Positions 17,378 through 26,856 are shown, counted from the first letter of the stretch. The stretch is DNA of 61,975 bases from Paenibacillus timonensis (GCF_009725205.1 NZ_WNZY01000028.1:1-61975), one strand, 5' to 3'. Numbers and translations: made by a program. The notes: a model not told the origin generated them from the letters alone.

Positions 17378-18973
17378 ATGCCTTTCATCAGAAAACTGCA
17401 ACGCCGGAAACTCTCCGGAGGGGGAGAGCCCAGTAAAACCCCAGCGAATCCCCCAAGTCACACGGATTCATCCGGATCTCATAAAGACGGAAGTTTGTCC
17501 ACTCGTCTGGATTGGATCAAACAGGAGCTTAAGGACAGCTCGGACGTGATCTACCGTGAATTTACGATCAGCTCCGGTCAGCGTTGTGTCTTGGTATACG
17601 TACGAGGCATGATTGCGCAGGAAACGGCGCAGCAATTTATCGTGCGGAGTTTGCAGCGGGAATCCGCGCAATTGGAAGAGAAGGACATCTATCAATTTCT
17701 GTTCGAAGACGAGGCGTTAAGTGTATCCCAAGCTACGGTCATCAATGATCTGAATCAAGCGATTCAAGCCGTGCTAAACGCCGGTGCGTTGCTGATGATC
17801 GACGGTGACACGCGCATGCTGACGTTCTCCATCTCGGCTTATCCGACGCGCGGAATCGATGAAGCCCCTAATGAATCGGTCATCCGAGGTTCAAGAGAAG
17901 CTTTTATCGAAGATCTGGAGAAGAACCTAACGATGCTTCGCCGTCGAATCAAATCGAAAAAATTCAAGACCCCGGCGATCAACAAAGGCCGGGAAACGCG
18001 AACCAGTGTCGTTCTAGCTTACGTCGAAGATGTTTGCAAGCCGGAATTGCTGAAAGAAATGCGGCGGCGACTATCCTACATCGACATGGATAGCGTGCTT
18101 GGCTCTGCCTACTTGGAAGAAATTATCGAAGATAATCCCTACTCGCCCTTTCCGCAACTCCAGTATACGGAACGCCCTGACGTCGTCAGCGCGGCATTGC
18201 TAGAAGGGAGAATTGCCATCCTCGTGGATGGTTCACCGATAGTGTTGCTTGCCCCGGTGACGCTGCCGATGCTGCTGCAATCGGCTGAGGACTATTACCA
18301 GCGATATGTCGCAGCGAACTGGATTCGCTGGATCCGTTATTTTTTTGTGCTTGCTTCCTTAACGCTTCCGTCCATTTATATCGCCGTCACGACCTTTCAT
18401 CCGGAGATGATTCCGTCGCAGCTGCTCATTACGATCGCCGCATCCCGAGAAATCGTCCCGTTTCCGGCGTTATGGGAGGCTTTTGCCATGGAACTGGCTT
18501 TCGAAGCGCTTAGAGAAGCCTCGATCCGCATCCCGAAATCGATTGGACAAGCCGTATCCATTATCGGAGCTTTGATCATCGGCACCGCTGCCGTACAGGC
18601 GGGGATCGTATCGGCGGCGATGGTCATCATCGTCTCATTAACGGGAATCGCCTCATTTATCATCCCCCATTTTGATTTGGGTCTGGCCTTTCGCTTGCTG
18701 CGTTTCCCGATCATGATTTTAGCCTCGATGTTTGGATTGTACGGCGTGACCTGCGGAATGATCCTGATTTACATTCATCTGGTGAATTTGCGGTCCTTTG
18801 GGGTTCCATATATGTCCCCAATTGCACCGCTCGTGATCGAGGATTTAGGCGATACGTTCCTTCGAGCCCCCTGGTGGAAGATGCAGAAGCGTCCTGTTCA
18901 ACTCACGAACAACAAAGTCCGCCAAACCAAGGATCCTCGTGCTTGGATCAAGGAGAAAGGTGATCTGGAGTGA
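17378..18973 (+). CDS. GerA-type spore germinant receptor subunit, second operon
   Basis: 531 residues with a polar, Ser/Gly-rich N-terminus, hydrophilic domain to about 290, then membrane helices including PSIYIAVTTFHPEMIPSQLL and the conserved VPFPALWEAFAMELAFEALREASIRIPK segment. It is clearly related to the divergent gerA at 15619-17196. GGAAGGAGGAGG precedes the ATG. It begins an operon with the order A-C-small protein-B and overlaps gerC by four bases. Confidence 0.93.
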   Translation: MPFIRKLQRRKLSGGGEPSKTPANPPSHTDSSGSHKDGSLSTRLDWIKQELKDSSDVIYREFTISSGQRCVLVYVRGMIAQETAQQFIVRSLQRESAQLEEKDIYQFLFEDEALSVSQATVINDLNQAIQAVLNAGALLMIDGDTRMLTFSISAYPTRGIDEAPNESVIRGSREAFIEDLEKNLTMLRRRIKSKKFKTPAINKGRETRTSVVLAYVEDVCKPELLKEMRRRLSYIDMDSVLGSAYLEEIIEDNPYSPFPQLQYTERPDVVSAALLEGRIAILVDGSPIVLLAPVTLPMLLQSAEDYYQRYVAANWIRWIRYFFVLASLTLPSIYIAVTTFHPEMIPSQLLITIAASREIVPFPALWEAFAMELAFEALREASIRIPKSIGQAVSIIGALIIGTAAVQAGIVSAAMVIIVSLTGIASFIIPHFDLGLAFRLLRFPIMILASMFGLYGVTCGMILIYIHLVNLRSFGVPYMSPIAPLVIEDLGDTFLRAPWWKMQKRPVQLTNNKVRQTKDPRAWIKEKGDLE

Positions 18974-20163
18974 CGAGAAACCATCGTACAACCATCAAGG
19001 CAACGCTAGTCTTCCTGCTCTTCATCGGAGTTAGCGGCTGCTGGTCTGCCGAAGAACTGAATAATCGTGCATTTGTGAACACCGTATTGATCGACCTGAC
19101 AGAAGATGGGAAGACGGAGCTGACCGTCGGGGTTCCTCTGCCCAATCGGATGATCCCTGGACAAGCCGGCGGTGCAGGTCAACCTAAGGGGGATCCGTTT
19201 AGCTTTGTAACCAAACATGCGGATAATCTGAGCCAGGCATTAAATATGCTGCAAGTCGACCTCCCGCGAAACATCTCCTTCGGTCAAACCCGAATCATTG
19301 TGGTTGGTCGTAGACAGGCGGAGCAAGGCTTGGACAAGGTCGTCGAATTCGTCTTCCGCCAACCTTCCTTCCGGCTCAGCGCCAGCCTGTTCATAACGCC
19401 CGGCGACGTCAAAGAAATTACGCGTTCACCGATGGTGTTTGAACGAATTATTAGTGACATCCTACGTAAATACGTAAACCATCACTATACGCTGGACACC
19501 ACGATCAAGGACTACAAAATTGCTTTGTACCAAGGTGGAGATATCCTGATCCCGCTGCTAAATTTCGGGGAACTTCCGGGAGTGGCGCAAGAGGACCCCA
19601 AAAAGAACCGCTGGATGGGATCCGGGGGGGCAGCGATATTCAGCGGTGGAAGGATGTCGAAGATCGAGCTATCCCCCCATGAACACCGGGTCGCGCTTTG
19701 GATTAGTTCCCAGCTCAAGAATACGACCACAACTATCTCTTCCCCCACCGATGATAAAGAGATCAGCTTTTTCATCGAGGATGTCAAGACGAGTATCGAT
19801 CCGGTCGTGCATGGAGAGAACATCTCTTTTCGGGTCAAGAGCAGCGCCAAAGCTTTTGTAGAATCTTCTCTTTCTCACATTGATCTAAAAAATCCGGAAG
19901 TCCTTCTGAAACTGGAAGAAATCCTCAATAAAACAGTGGAAGAACAGTTTATTGATGTGTTGGCCAAAACCCGTCAAGCCCGTTCCGACGCTTTTATTAT
20001 GAGCCAGTATCTGGACTGGAGGTATCCAAAAGTTTGGCATTCGGTTCGAGACCAATGGAAAAATATATATGCCAAGGAGCTCCCCATTGATGTGAGCGTG
20101 GACATCAAGCTGAACCGTTCGGGCGGCGTTTACCGTTCCGTGGTTCAAGAAACCAATAGATAG
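18970..20163 (+). CDS. GerC-type spore germinant receptor lipoprotein, second operon
   Basis: 397 residues of the Ger(x)C family with lipoprotein cysteine C24 (GVSGCWSAEELNNRAFVN). The GTG start overlaps the gerA stop (GTGA), so translation is coupled. The gene precedes gerB in this operon, unlike the divergent operon where it follows gerB. Expected on the outer face of the spore inner membrane. Confidence 0.92.
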   Translation: MTRNHRTTIKATLVFLLFIGVSGCWSAEELNNRAFVNTVLIDLTEDGKTELTVGVPLPNRMIPGQAGGAGQPKGDPFSFVTKHADNLSQALNMLQVDLPRNISFGQTRIIVVGRRQAEQGLDKVVEFVFRQPSFRLSASLFITPGDVKEITRSPMVFERIISDILRKYVNHHYTLDTTIKDYKIALYQGGDILIPLLNFGELPGVAQEDPKKNRWMGSGGAAIFSGGRMSKIELSPHEHRVALWISSQLKNTTTTISSPTDDKEISFFIEDVKTSIDPVVHGENISFRVKSSAKAFVESSLSHIDLKNPEVLLKLEEILNKTVEEQFIDVLAKTRQARSDAFIMSQYLDWRYPKVWHSVRDQWKNIYAKELPIDVSVDIKLNRSGGVYRSVVQETNR

Positions 20164-20175
20164 CGAGGGATAAGC

Positions 20176-20388
20176 GTGTTCTGGATAGGGATCCTGTTTA
20201 CGCTGATTATGCTGGCGGACTGGTTCATGCAGAAAAAAGAAGGGATCAAGCTCAAAACTCGATTCAAAGTTCTGCTCGTCTCGCTCTGCTTTTTTGTTAC
20301 CGCGGAAGTCTTATTTAAACTGAAAGACCAATGGAATTTACCTAGTTTGTTCCATTATTTACGTGCAACGATGTTTAGTGGATCATGA
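20176..20388 (+). CDS. Small two-helix membrane protein of the second ger operon (possible D-type subunit)
   Basis: 70 residues from a GTG start with GCGAGGGA upstream, 12 bases after the gerC stop. Two membrane helices are visible, about residues 1-19 and 32-50, joined by a basic loop (QKKEGIKLKTRFK). Topology, size and position match the D-type accessory subunits of GerA-family operons. It has no visible sequence similarity to the 51-residue protein of the divergent operon, apart from being short and hydrophobic. Confidence 0.75.
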   Translation: MFWIGILFTLIMLADWFMQKKEGIKLKTRFKVLLVSLCFFVTAEVLFKLKDQWNLPSLFHYLRATMFSGS

Positions 20389-20416
20389 CGATTCTGGTTA
20401 CTAGGAGGCGGATAGC

Positions 20417-21544
20417 ATGCTTAAAAATATTACATCCAATCAAATTTTCACGCTTTATAGCTTGCAGATATTCACCACGGTTATCGCCTTTTATTCGGGG
20501 ATGCTAATCGGGGGCAGCAAATATTCCACCCCTGTCGCGGTTCTAGTGGGCGGCCTGCTCGGCCTGTTGTTAATCTACCCGGCATACAAAGTCGGCTCTT
20601 CCCGCCCCGACGAGTTCCTCGTACGTTATGGGAGCAAATTGGTGGGTCGCCCCCTTCATTTCATTTTCATCCTCTATCTTCTGTTGACCCATCTCTTTCT
20701 TGCCGCTTTGGATCTAAGAGAACTCAGCGATTTTTTAGTGTCGGAGTATTTAATCGGTACACCGAACTGGGCGATTGCGGCCATTTTCGGAGTATGTGTC
20801 ACCTATGCCGTACGCTGCGGGATTTCGACAATTTTTCGGACGGCCGAGGGGTTCTTTCTCATCTTTGCAGTCGCCTTCTTTTTTATTCCGTTTATTGGGT
20901 TTCAGGAGATGGAGACGAGTATGTTCACCGCCTTAATCACTCACTTATCGGTGAAAGAAATGGGGTCCAGTGTCTATGAAACGGTAGCCATTTTTGGAGA
21001 AATGGCTTTTCTGTTTCTGTTGTTTCCTTATTTAAAAGCGCCTAAAAAGGTGTATCACTCTCTCACTTGGGCAACCGGGATCTCGCTGCTGTTTATCCTT
21101 TTGCACCTCATCCCGGTACTGTTGACGTTTGGGCCAAACCTGGGTGCCAACCTGCTGTACCCTGACATGGAACTCGTTCGTTTCATTCGCGTCGGCTCGT
21201 TTATCGAAACGATGGACCCGATTCTAATCATCTTATGGTTAACTAGCATCTTTGTAAAAATCTCATTTATTGTATTTACGGCGGTCATTTGCCTCTCCCA
21301 GCTGACTGGCGTCAAGGATCATAAACCTTTCACCCTGCCGGTGGTCGCCTTTGTTTCCGTGTTCTCCTTGGCTATCGTCCGTAACCCACCGGAGATGTAT
21401 CATTTCCTGTCCTGGGATTGTGCACCGCTGTTGTACTTTGCCGAATTCCTGATCCCAGCGATTTACTGGTTGATGAGTGCCATTCGTTCCCCATCTTCGA
21501 AGTCTAAAACAACGAAACCCGCCGAGAAAAGTTCAGCGGGTTAA
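20417..21544 (+). CDS. GerB-type spore germinant receptor permease, second operon
   Basis: 375 residues with about ten membrane helices of the GerAB/APC family (opening TSNQIFTLYSLQIFTTVIAFYSGMLIG). Good AGGAGG precedes the ATG. It is the last gene of the plus-strand operon and carries a Ser/Lys-rich C-terminal tail. Presumed germinant-binding subunit; the ligand cannot be predicted. Confidence 0.92.
   Translation: MLKNITSNQIFTLYSLQIFTTVIAFYSGMLIGGSKYSTPVAVLVGGLLGLLLIYPAYKVGSSRPDEFLVRYGSKLVGRPLHFIFILYLLLTHLFLAALDLRELSDFLVSEYLIGTPNWAIAAIFGVCVTYAVRCGISTIFRTAEGFFLIFAVAFFFIPFIGFQEMETSMFTALITHLSVKEMGSSVYETVAIFGEMAFLFLLFPYLKAPKKVYHSLTWATGISLLFILLHLIPVLLTFGPNLGANLLYPDMELVRFIRVGSFIETMDPILIILWLTSIFVKISFIVFTAVICLSQLTGVKDHKPFTLPVVAFVSVFSLAIVRNPPEMYHFLSWDCAPLLYFAEFLIPAIYWLMSAIRSPSSKSKTTKPAEKSSAG
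21516..21542. terminator. Terminator-like hairpin between converging gerB and ABC ATPase
   Basis: Seven-base arms AACCCGC and GCGGGTT with a 13-base loop, at the very end of gerB. On the minus strand the hairpin is followed by TCGTTGTTTT, so it better fits termination of the ATPase gene; the T run on the plus strand is weak. Confidence 0.5.
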
Positions 21545-21547
21545 GAC

Positions 21548-22324
21548 TTATTTCGTCGACAGCCAAGCCCGTTCCTGATTCCAACGCAAGGCAACAGGAG
21601 TCTCAAAAAAGTCGGACAACCCCGTTTCGTTCAGGACTTCGGCTGTTTTCCCTTGCGCGTATACCTCACCTCGGCGAAGCAGCAGTGTATGGCTGAATAT
21701 CGGCAATATTTCCTCGGTATGGTGCGTCACATACAACATATGCGGCGTATCGGGCTCGGCAGCCAGGTTTGCGATGCTGGCAAGCAACCCTTCCCTGGAG
21801 ATGAAATCCAACCCGTTCGTCGCCTCATCTAAAATAAGCAATTTGGGCGATGCCATCAATGCCCGGGCGATCAATAGCTTTTGCTGCTCACCTTGGGAGC
21901 AGGTCTGATAGGTGCGGCCATGCAGATGACTGCATCGCAGTTGATTCATCAAGGCATCGGCCCGGTCATAATCCTCAGGCTTTGGTTTCTCGTAAAGTCC
22001 GATCGAAGCGAACTTGCCGCTCACCACAAGATCTTCGGCCTTTTGCTCCCCGTGCAGCTTGGACTGCATCGAAGAACTAACCCACCCGATCGTTTTACGC
22101 AGCTCCCGCAAATCCACTTCGCCAAACCGGTTTCCCAGCACGCGAATTTCGCCGGACGTCGGCCAGAGATATCCACTAAGCATGTTAAGGAGAGTTGTTT
22201 TTCCGGAGCCGTTTAATCCGAGCATGGCCCAGTGCTCTCCTTCCCTTACCGTCCAATCAATGCCGTTCAAAACCGCTTTCCCTTCCCGGAACCAAGTTAC
22301 CTGGTTCATCTCAATGATGTTCAT
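21548..22324 (-). CDS. ABC transporter ATP-binding protein, YlmA-like
   Basis: 258 residues with a complete ATPase set: Walker A GLNGSGKTT near residue 36, signature TCSQGEQQKLLIARAL, Walker B LLILDEATNGLD and the switch H in THHTEEI. The arrangement and sequence type resemble stand-alone YlmA/molybdate-type ATPases. No permease gene lies beside it, so partner and substrate are unknown. It is transcribed alone, divergent from the GNAT gene. Confidence 0.85.
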   Translation of the reverse strand: MNIIEMNQVTWFREGKAVLNGIDWTVREGEHWAMLGLNGSGKTTLLNMLSGYLWPTSGEIRVLGNRFGEVDLRELRKTIGWVSSSMQSKLHGEQKAEDLVVSGKFASIGLYEKPKPEDYDRADALMNQLRCSHLHGRTYQTCSQGEQQKLLIARALMASPKLLILDEATNGLDFISREGLLASIANLAAEPDTPHMLYVTHHTEEILPIFSHTLLLRRGEVYAQGKTAEVLNETGLSDFFETPVALRWNQERAWLSTK

Positions 22325-22472
22325 TCGAGTACCTCCGAAAATAAGTAGGTTTGCAGTAATCTCAAGCTACGCCTGTCTCCGCGGTTTGTCAAGCGCAGGC
22401 GGACGCTGTATGATTTCTAGTGCCAATTCTCTTCCGATCGTCTAGAATACTAGTGAAAGGAAGTGAGGCATC

Positions 22473-23312
22473 TTGAAACCGACATGGACTTGGGCCGACG
22501 TCGAAACTCTCCAACACCTTGTTGAGGAGCACGATGGGATTGCCCTGAAGCTGAATTGGGATACGCTCCACTCTCGTTCGGAAGACAGCGCAGCAGAGCT
22601 GGTGGAGTTCCGAGACGGCCAGTTGGTCGCCTTCTTGGGTCTTTATCCGTTCGGAAACACGCTGGAGGTCTGCGGCATGGTTCATCCGAAATATCGCGGA
22701 CAAGGTCTATTTACCTCATTACTGCGTCGCGGACTAAATTCCGATACCGTGGTTTCGTATTCGACGATATTGCTGAATGCTCCCGGCAACTCAGAAACAG
22801 CCAAGAAATTCTTAGCGGATTACCCTTGCCGTTTCGACTTCAGCGAATACCAAATGAAATACGGGTTGGAGGCAGTTTTAGCAAGCCAGCCCCCACGTGA
22901 CATTCACGTCTCTCTCCGTCAAGCCCTGGATGCGGATCGACCGCTGCTTGCTCGTCTTGACCAGGAAGGGTTCGGGCTTACCGCAGAGGAAACACGGCTG
23001 TTTTATGAGACATTGAACAAGCATGAAATCGGGCAGAATGAATTGATTGTACATAAGGGGGAATCTGTCGGCAAAATCCGCGTTTCCCGCCGTAATAGAG
23101 AAGCATGGATTTACGGGTTTGTTGTATCTTCATCGCGCCGGGGACAAGGCATCGGCAGCTCCGCCCTGCGTCAGGTCATTGATCGCGAAAGAGCCGGCGA
23201 TTACGAGATATGGCTTGAAGTGGCACTAAACAATCCCCAAGCCATGAAATTGTACGAACAAGCTGGGTTTCGGGTCTGCCGATCTCAGGATTATTATGCC
23301 TATTTGCGATAA
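22473..23312 (+). CDS. Protein with two GNAT acetyltransferase domains
   Basis: 279 residues from a TTG start preceded by AAAGGAAGTGAGG. The N-terminal half has a GNAT fold with the acetyl-CoA loop in HPKYRGQGLFTSLLR (about 70-85); the C-terminal half (about 145-279) has a second with SSRRGQGIGSSALR and the closing NPQAMKLYEQAGF. Both contain the (R/Q)xxGx(G/A) pyrophosphate loop. The acetylated substrate is unknown. Stands alone between the ABC ATPase and the methyltransferase. Confidence 0.85.
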   Translation: MKPTWTWADVETLQHLVEEHDGIALKLNWDTLHSRSEDSAAELVEFRDGQLVAFLGLYPFGNTLEVCGMVHPKYRGQGLFTSLLRRGLNSDTVVSYSTILLNAPGNSETAKKFLADYPCRFDFSEYQMKYGLEAVLASQPPRDIHVSLRQALDADRPLLARLDQEGFGLTAEETRLFYETLNKHEIGQNELIVHKGESVGKIRVSRRNREAWIYGFVVSSSRRGQGIGSSALRQVIDRERAGDYEIWLEVALNNPQAMKLYEQAGFRVCRSQDYYAYLR

Positions 23313-23452
23313 CTCGTGAGATACGATGCAGATCGCAGCCAAGAAGGTGGCATGCAAATAGAAAAATAAGGTACAATAACTACCGAATCAACAGAACTAA
23401 TGGAAATGCCTGAACGGCAGGCCGCATGAGCGGCGGAAGGAAGGATCAACGC

Positions 23453-24316
23453 ATGTACGTAGCAAATGATTGGCAGGATTATGAAATCATGGATACCGGA
23501 AACGGGGAGAAACTCGAGCGCTGGGGGGACGTCATTTTGCGCCGCCCCGACCCGCAGATCATCTGGCCGATTGCCGATGAGGATCGCAATTGGCGCGAAG
23601 TGCACGGTCATTACCACCGTAGCTCCTCCGGTGGCGGGCAGTGGGAAATGAAGAAGCAAATTCCCGATCGCTGGACGATTTCTTATGACCGGCTGAAATT
23701 TTATATTCACCCGACGAATTTCAAGCATACCGGATTGTTTCCGGAACAAGCGGCCAACTGGCGCTGGATGATGGACAAGATCGCCGGTGCCGGACGTCCG
23801 ATCCAGGTGCTGAACCTGTTCGCTTATACCGGCGGCGCAACCGTGGCCGCGGCTTCGGCCGGCGCTTCCGTCGTCCACGTCGACGCCGCAAAGGGAATGG
23901 TCCAGTGGGCCAAAGAGAACCTGGCGCTCTCCGGGTTGGCGGACCGCCCCGTGCGCTTCATCACGGACGACGTGTTCAAATTCGTGCAGCGGGAGCAGCG
24001 GCGCGGCAACCGCTACGACGCCATCATCATGGACCCTCCTTCATACGGGCGCGGCCCTGGCGGGGAGATGTGGAAGCTGGAAACAAGCCTCTACCCGTTT
24101 GTGGAGTCTTGTTTGTCCATTCTGTCGGACAAGCCGCTCTTTTTCCTGATTAACTCCTATACGACCGGCATTTCTCCGACCGTACTGAACAACATGCTAT
24201 CGATGACGGTTAAGAAGCGGTACGGCGGACGGATCTCCGCTGGCGAATTGGGACTGCCGATCACTCGTTCGGGGCTTCACCTTCCTTGCGGTATTCTCGG
24301 ACGCTGGGAGGAATAA
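23453..24316 (+). CDS. Class I SAM-dependent RNA methyltransferase (RlmI/RlmK-like)
   Basis: 287 residues from the ATG at 23453, chosen because GGAAGGAAGG ends eight bases upstream; a frame from 23426 would add nine unlikely residues. Motif I reads VLNLFAYTGGATVAAASAGA, an acidic residue follows in VVHVDAAKG, and the catalytic/substrate motif is MDPPSYGRG. This arrangement is that of the 23S rRNA cytosine methyltransferases RlmI/RlmK-like, lacking the PUA domain. It is followed three bases later by a pseudouridine synthase gene, suggesting joint RNA modification. Confidence 0.85.
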   Translation: MYVANDWQDYEIMDTGNGEKLERWGDVILRRPDPQIIWPIADEDRNWREVHGHYHRSSSGGGQWEMKKQIPDRWTISYDRLKFYIHPTNFKHTGLFPEQAANWRWMMDKIAGAGRPIQVLNLFAYTGGATVAAASAGASVVHVDAAKGMVQWAKENLALSGLADRPVRFITDDVFKFVQREQRRGNRYDAIIMDPPSYGRGPGGEMWKLETSLYPFVESCLSILSDKPLFFLINSYTTGISPTVLNNMLSMTVKKRYGGRISAGELGLPITRSGLHLPCGILGRWEE

Positions 24317-24319
24317 CGT

Positions 24320-25090
24320 ATGGATTCCGGAGCCAAGCGGACCTCGGGACAGCCGGCGATGGCGATCCTTTATGAGGATAACCACCTGCTCGGCATTGAG
24401 AAGCCGGTGAACATCCCGACCCAAGAGGATGCCAGCGGCGATCCCGATCTGCTGAATCTGTTGAAGGCGGATATCAAGGAGCGATACGGCAAGCCCGGCA
24501 ACGTGTATCTTGGACTCGTGCACCGATTGGACCGCCCTGTCGGCGGGGCGATGATCTTCGCCAAGACGTCGAAAGCCGCTTCGCGGTTGGCCGAGACGGT
24601 GCGCAGCCGCCGCTTCAGCAAAACGTACGTCGCCGTCGTGCACGGGACACCACCGCAGCCGCAAGGCCGATTGAACGATACGCTGCTCAAGGATGAACGC
24701 ACCAACAAGGTGGCTGTCGTCCCCGCCGGGACGCCGGGCGCTAAGGAGGCCCGTTTGGATTACCGGGTGCTCGGTAGTTCTACGTCAGAAGGGTTGAGCC
24801 TCGTACAAGTGGAACTGCATACCGGACGCCCGCACCAGATTCGTGTCCAAATGAATCGCATCGGTTGTCCCCTCTACGGCGACCAGAAATATGGTGCGGC
24901 AGTGAACAAACCGGGTCAACAAATCGCCCTTTGGTCACTGTATGTCGGTTTTCCGCACCCCGTAACCAAGGAGCCGGTTGATCTGGTCTCCCTCCCGCCA
25001 CACTCGTATCCCTGGAATTTATGGGAGGATAGAATGTATACCCGCCTCGCAGCCTTGCTGCAAGCCGGGGAGAACGGAATGGAATTGTAA
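24320..25090 (+). CDS. RluA-family pseudouridine synthase
   Basis: 256 residues with the RluA catalytic motif HRLDRPVGGAM (catalytic aspartate in HRLDR), followed by FAKTSKAASRL, TGRPHQIRVQ and GDQKYG. It should convert uridine to pseudouridine in RNA; the target site is unknown. The motif has PVGG in place of the common TSG, a variant common in a Bacillales subgroup as far as I recall. Probably in an operon with the upstream methyltransferase; a strong terminator follows directly. Confidence 0.9.
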   Translation: MDSGAKRTSGQPAMAILYEDNHLLGIEKPVNIPTQEDASGDPDLLNLLKADIKERYGKPGNVYLGLVHRLDRPVGGAMIFAKTSKAASRLAETVRSRRFSKTYVAVVHGTPPQPQGRLNDTLLKDERTNKVAVVPAGTPGAKEARLDYRVLGSSTSEGLSLVQVELHTGRPHQIRVQMNRIGCPLYGDQKYGAAVNKPGQQIALWSLYVGFPHPVTKEPVDLVSLPPHSYPWNLWEDRMYTRLAALLQAGENGMEL

Positions 25091-25093
25091 AAA

Positions 25094-25145
25094 GGCGGGA
25101 TGCCTAGGGTTGATTTCAACCCCTTAGGTCCCGCCTCTTTTTTTG
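25094..25145 (+). terminator. Terminator after the RNA-modification genes
   Basis: GGCGGGA (25094-25100) pairs with TCCCGCC (25129-25135), with an inner stem formed by cctagggttg and caaccccttagg, followed by a run of Ts. Begins four bases after the stop. Confidence 0.9.
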
Positions 25146-25155
25146 ACACCGCTTC

Positions 25156-25566
25156 TTATTTCGTTCCGGAGATTTTGCCCAGCAAAAAAACCAACAGTTG
25201 TTGATTATGGGTGGAGATTCGGTCCAATACCCCGCTTAAATAAGCGTTGCGAACCGCGATGCCCCGTTGTACTTCCGTTTGTCCTTTATCAGTAATCGAC
25301 ACCCATACGTTGCGGCGGTCGTTTTCGTCCCGATCGCGGCGGATCAAATCCCCCCGCTCCATCCGGTCAAGCAGCATCGTCACTGCGGCCGGCGTTGTGG
25401 AGAGAAACGGGATCAAATCGGACGGTTTCAGATTGCCCTGCTGCTCCAGCAGCTCCAGAACGGTTAATTGCGAAGTCGTCAGCGTTGGAGCTAGCTCCTC
25501 TTCCATGTGGGTCTGATAATCCTTCACGATGAGATCAAGCAATCTGGCAAATTCAGCGGTATGCAA
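25156..25566 (-). CDS. MarR-family transcriptional regulator
   Basis: 136 residues from a TTG start with GGAGG seven bases upstream. Winged-helix core: LTTSQLTVLELL, LKPSDLIPFLSTTPAAVTMLLDRMERGDLI (recognition helix) and RRDRDENDRRNVWVSITDKG (wing). No cysteines, so it is not a thiol-based redox sensor. It lies 119 bases downstream of ilvE on the same strand and may be transcribed with it; the gene it controls is not evident. Confidence 0.88.
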   Translation of the reverse strand: MHTAEFARLLDLIVKDYQTHMEEELAPTLTTSQLTVLELLEQQGNLKPSDLIPFLSTTPAAVTMLLDRMERGDLIRRDRDENDRRNVWVSITDKGQTEVQRGIAVRNAYLSGVLDRISTHNQQLLVFLLGKISGTK

Positions 25567-25685
25567 TCTTATCCCTCCTTGCCTTACATCACCACTTAAA
25601 TCATTCGCTGCTTCCTTTGCAAATTCCTGCTCGCTTTGCGCAATAATCCAGTGATTGATGGCTGGTAGGAGATGACCCTGAAAAT

Positions 25686-26753
25686 TTATTGAACGGAATA
25701 CCGCCAGCCGAACAAATCTTCACGTTCTCCGCGTTGAATTCCTGTCAGCGTGTCGTAAAGCTTAGCAGACAACGCCCCGGTTTCTCCGCCGGCAATTTCA
25801 ATATCGCGCTCTTCCCATTTCATGCTACCAATCGGGGAGATAACCGCTGCGGTGCCGGTTCCGAACGCTTCCTCGAGCCGACCTTCCTGATGGGCCTCGA
25901 ACAGCTCCGCCACGGAGATTCGACGTTCCTTAACCGGTACGCCCCATTCGCGAAGCAAACGGATAACCGAATCGCGTGTCACGCCGGCCAGAATGCTGCC
26001 ATTGAGCTCAGGGGTGATGACTTCTCCGTCAATCTTAAAGAACACGTTCATGCTGCCAACTTCTTCGATATACCGTTTCTCGATTCCATCAAGCCAAAGC
26101 ACCTGGGAGAAGCCAAGTGATTTGACGTCTTCCTGCGCCTTGATCCCCGCCGCATAATTTCCGGAGGTTTTCGCCTCCCCTGTACCGCCGCGCACTGCCC
26201 GAACATAACGATCCTCTACATAAATGCGGACCGGGTGAATGCCTTCCGGGTAATACGCCCCAACCGGCGATAATATGACAATCAAACGGTACTCTTGGGC
26301 CGCCCGCACACCAAGCCCCGCCTCGGTAGCGATGATAAAGGGACGGATGTACATGGAATTGCCTTCACCTTCCGGCATCCACTCCTCCTCCAGTAAGAGG
26401 AGGCGGTTAATCCCCTCAAGCACTTCCTCCGGATCGACCTGAGGAATGCCGATGCGAGCGCACGACTGGTTCAACCGACGTAAATTCATGTCGGGACGGA
26501 ACAGCACAAGTTCTCCCTGCGGCGTCCGGTACGCCTTCATCCCTTCAAAGACCTCTTGCCCGTAATGGAACACCATCGCCGATGGATCCAGCGAGATCGG
26601 ACCATAAGGAACGATACGCGGATCATGCCATCCCTGACCTGCCGTGTAATCCATCAGCAGCATATGATCGGTAAAATACTTACCAAAACCTAAACGATCG
26701 GCTTCAGGCTTCATTTTTTTTGTGCTAGTTAACGTGATTGGCCATTTTCCCAT
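25686..26753 (-). CDS. ilvE: Branched-chain amino acid aminotransferase
   Basis: 355 residues, the usual length for type II branched-chain aminotransferases. The PLP-binding lysine is K195 in GEAKTSGNYAAG, and the cofactor phosphate and substrate loops GSMNVFF and GTGTAAVISPIG follow. It catalyses the last step of leucine, isoleucine and valine synthesis, or the first of their breakdown, in the cytoplasm. The ATG lies behind AGAGGAA; an ATG just before it is out of frame. Its promoter overlaps that of the divergent LysR gene. Confidence 0.95.
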   Translation of the reverse strand: MGKWPITLTSTKKMKPEADRLGFGKYFTDHMLLMDYTAGQGWHDPRIVPYGPISLDPSAMVFHYGQEVFEGMKAYRTPQGELVLFRPDMNLRRLNQSCARIGIPQVDPEEVLEGINRLLLLEEEWMPEGEGNSMYIRPFIIATEAGLGVRAAQEYRLIVILSPVGAYYPEGIHPVRIYVEDRYVRAVRGGTGEAKTSGNYAAGIKAQEDVKSLGFSQVLWLDGIEKRYIEEVGSMNVFFKIDGEVITPELNGSILAGVTRDSVIRLLREWGVPVKERRISVAELFEAHQEGRLEEAFGTGTAAVISPIGSMKWEERDIEIAGGETGALSAKLYDTLTGIQRGEREDLFGWRYSVQ

Positions 26754-26819
26754 GGTTCATTTCCTCTTTTCCAATATCGGTTTTACGAATCGTACGAATC
26801 AATTGATTCCCTGTCTCTC

Positions 26820-26848
26820 ACTATACCGATTCTATGTTCATTGATCAA
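26820..26848 (-). promoter_or_regulatory. SigA promoter of ilvE
   Basis: Minus strand: TTGATC (26848-26843), 17-base spacer, TATAGT (26825-26820). The -35 overlaps that of the divergent lysR promoter within the palindrome TTGATCAA. Confidence 0.7.
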
Positions 26849-26856
26849 TAACATAG
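26832..26856. promoter_or_regulatory. LysR-type operator (dyad with T-N11-A)
   Basis: CTATGTT (26832-26838) and AACATAG (26850-26856) are perfect inverted arms separated by 11 bases, matching the T-N11-A rule of LysR-family boxes. The site covers the -35 elements of both divergent promoters. Confidence 0.7.

Noticed and set aside
17203..17388. 61-codon open frame on the minus strand between the two gerA genes
   Set aside because: It covers the divergent promoter region, overlaps the start of the plus-strand gerA, and has no plausible protein features.
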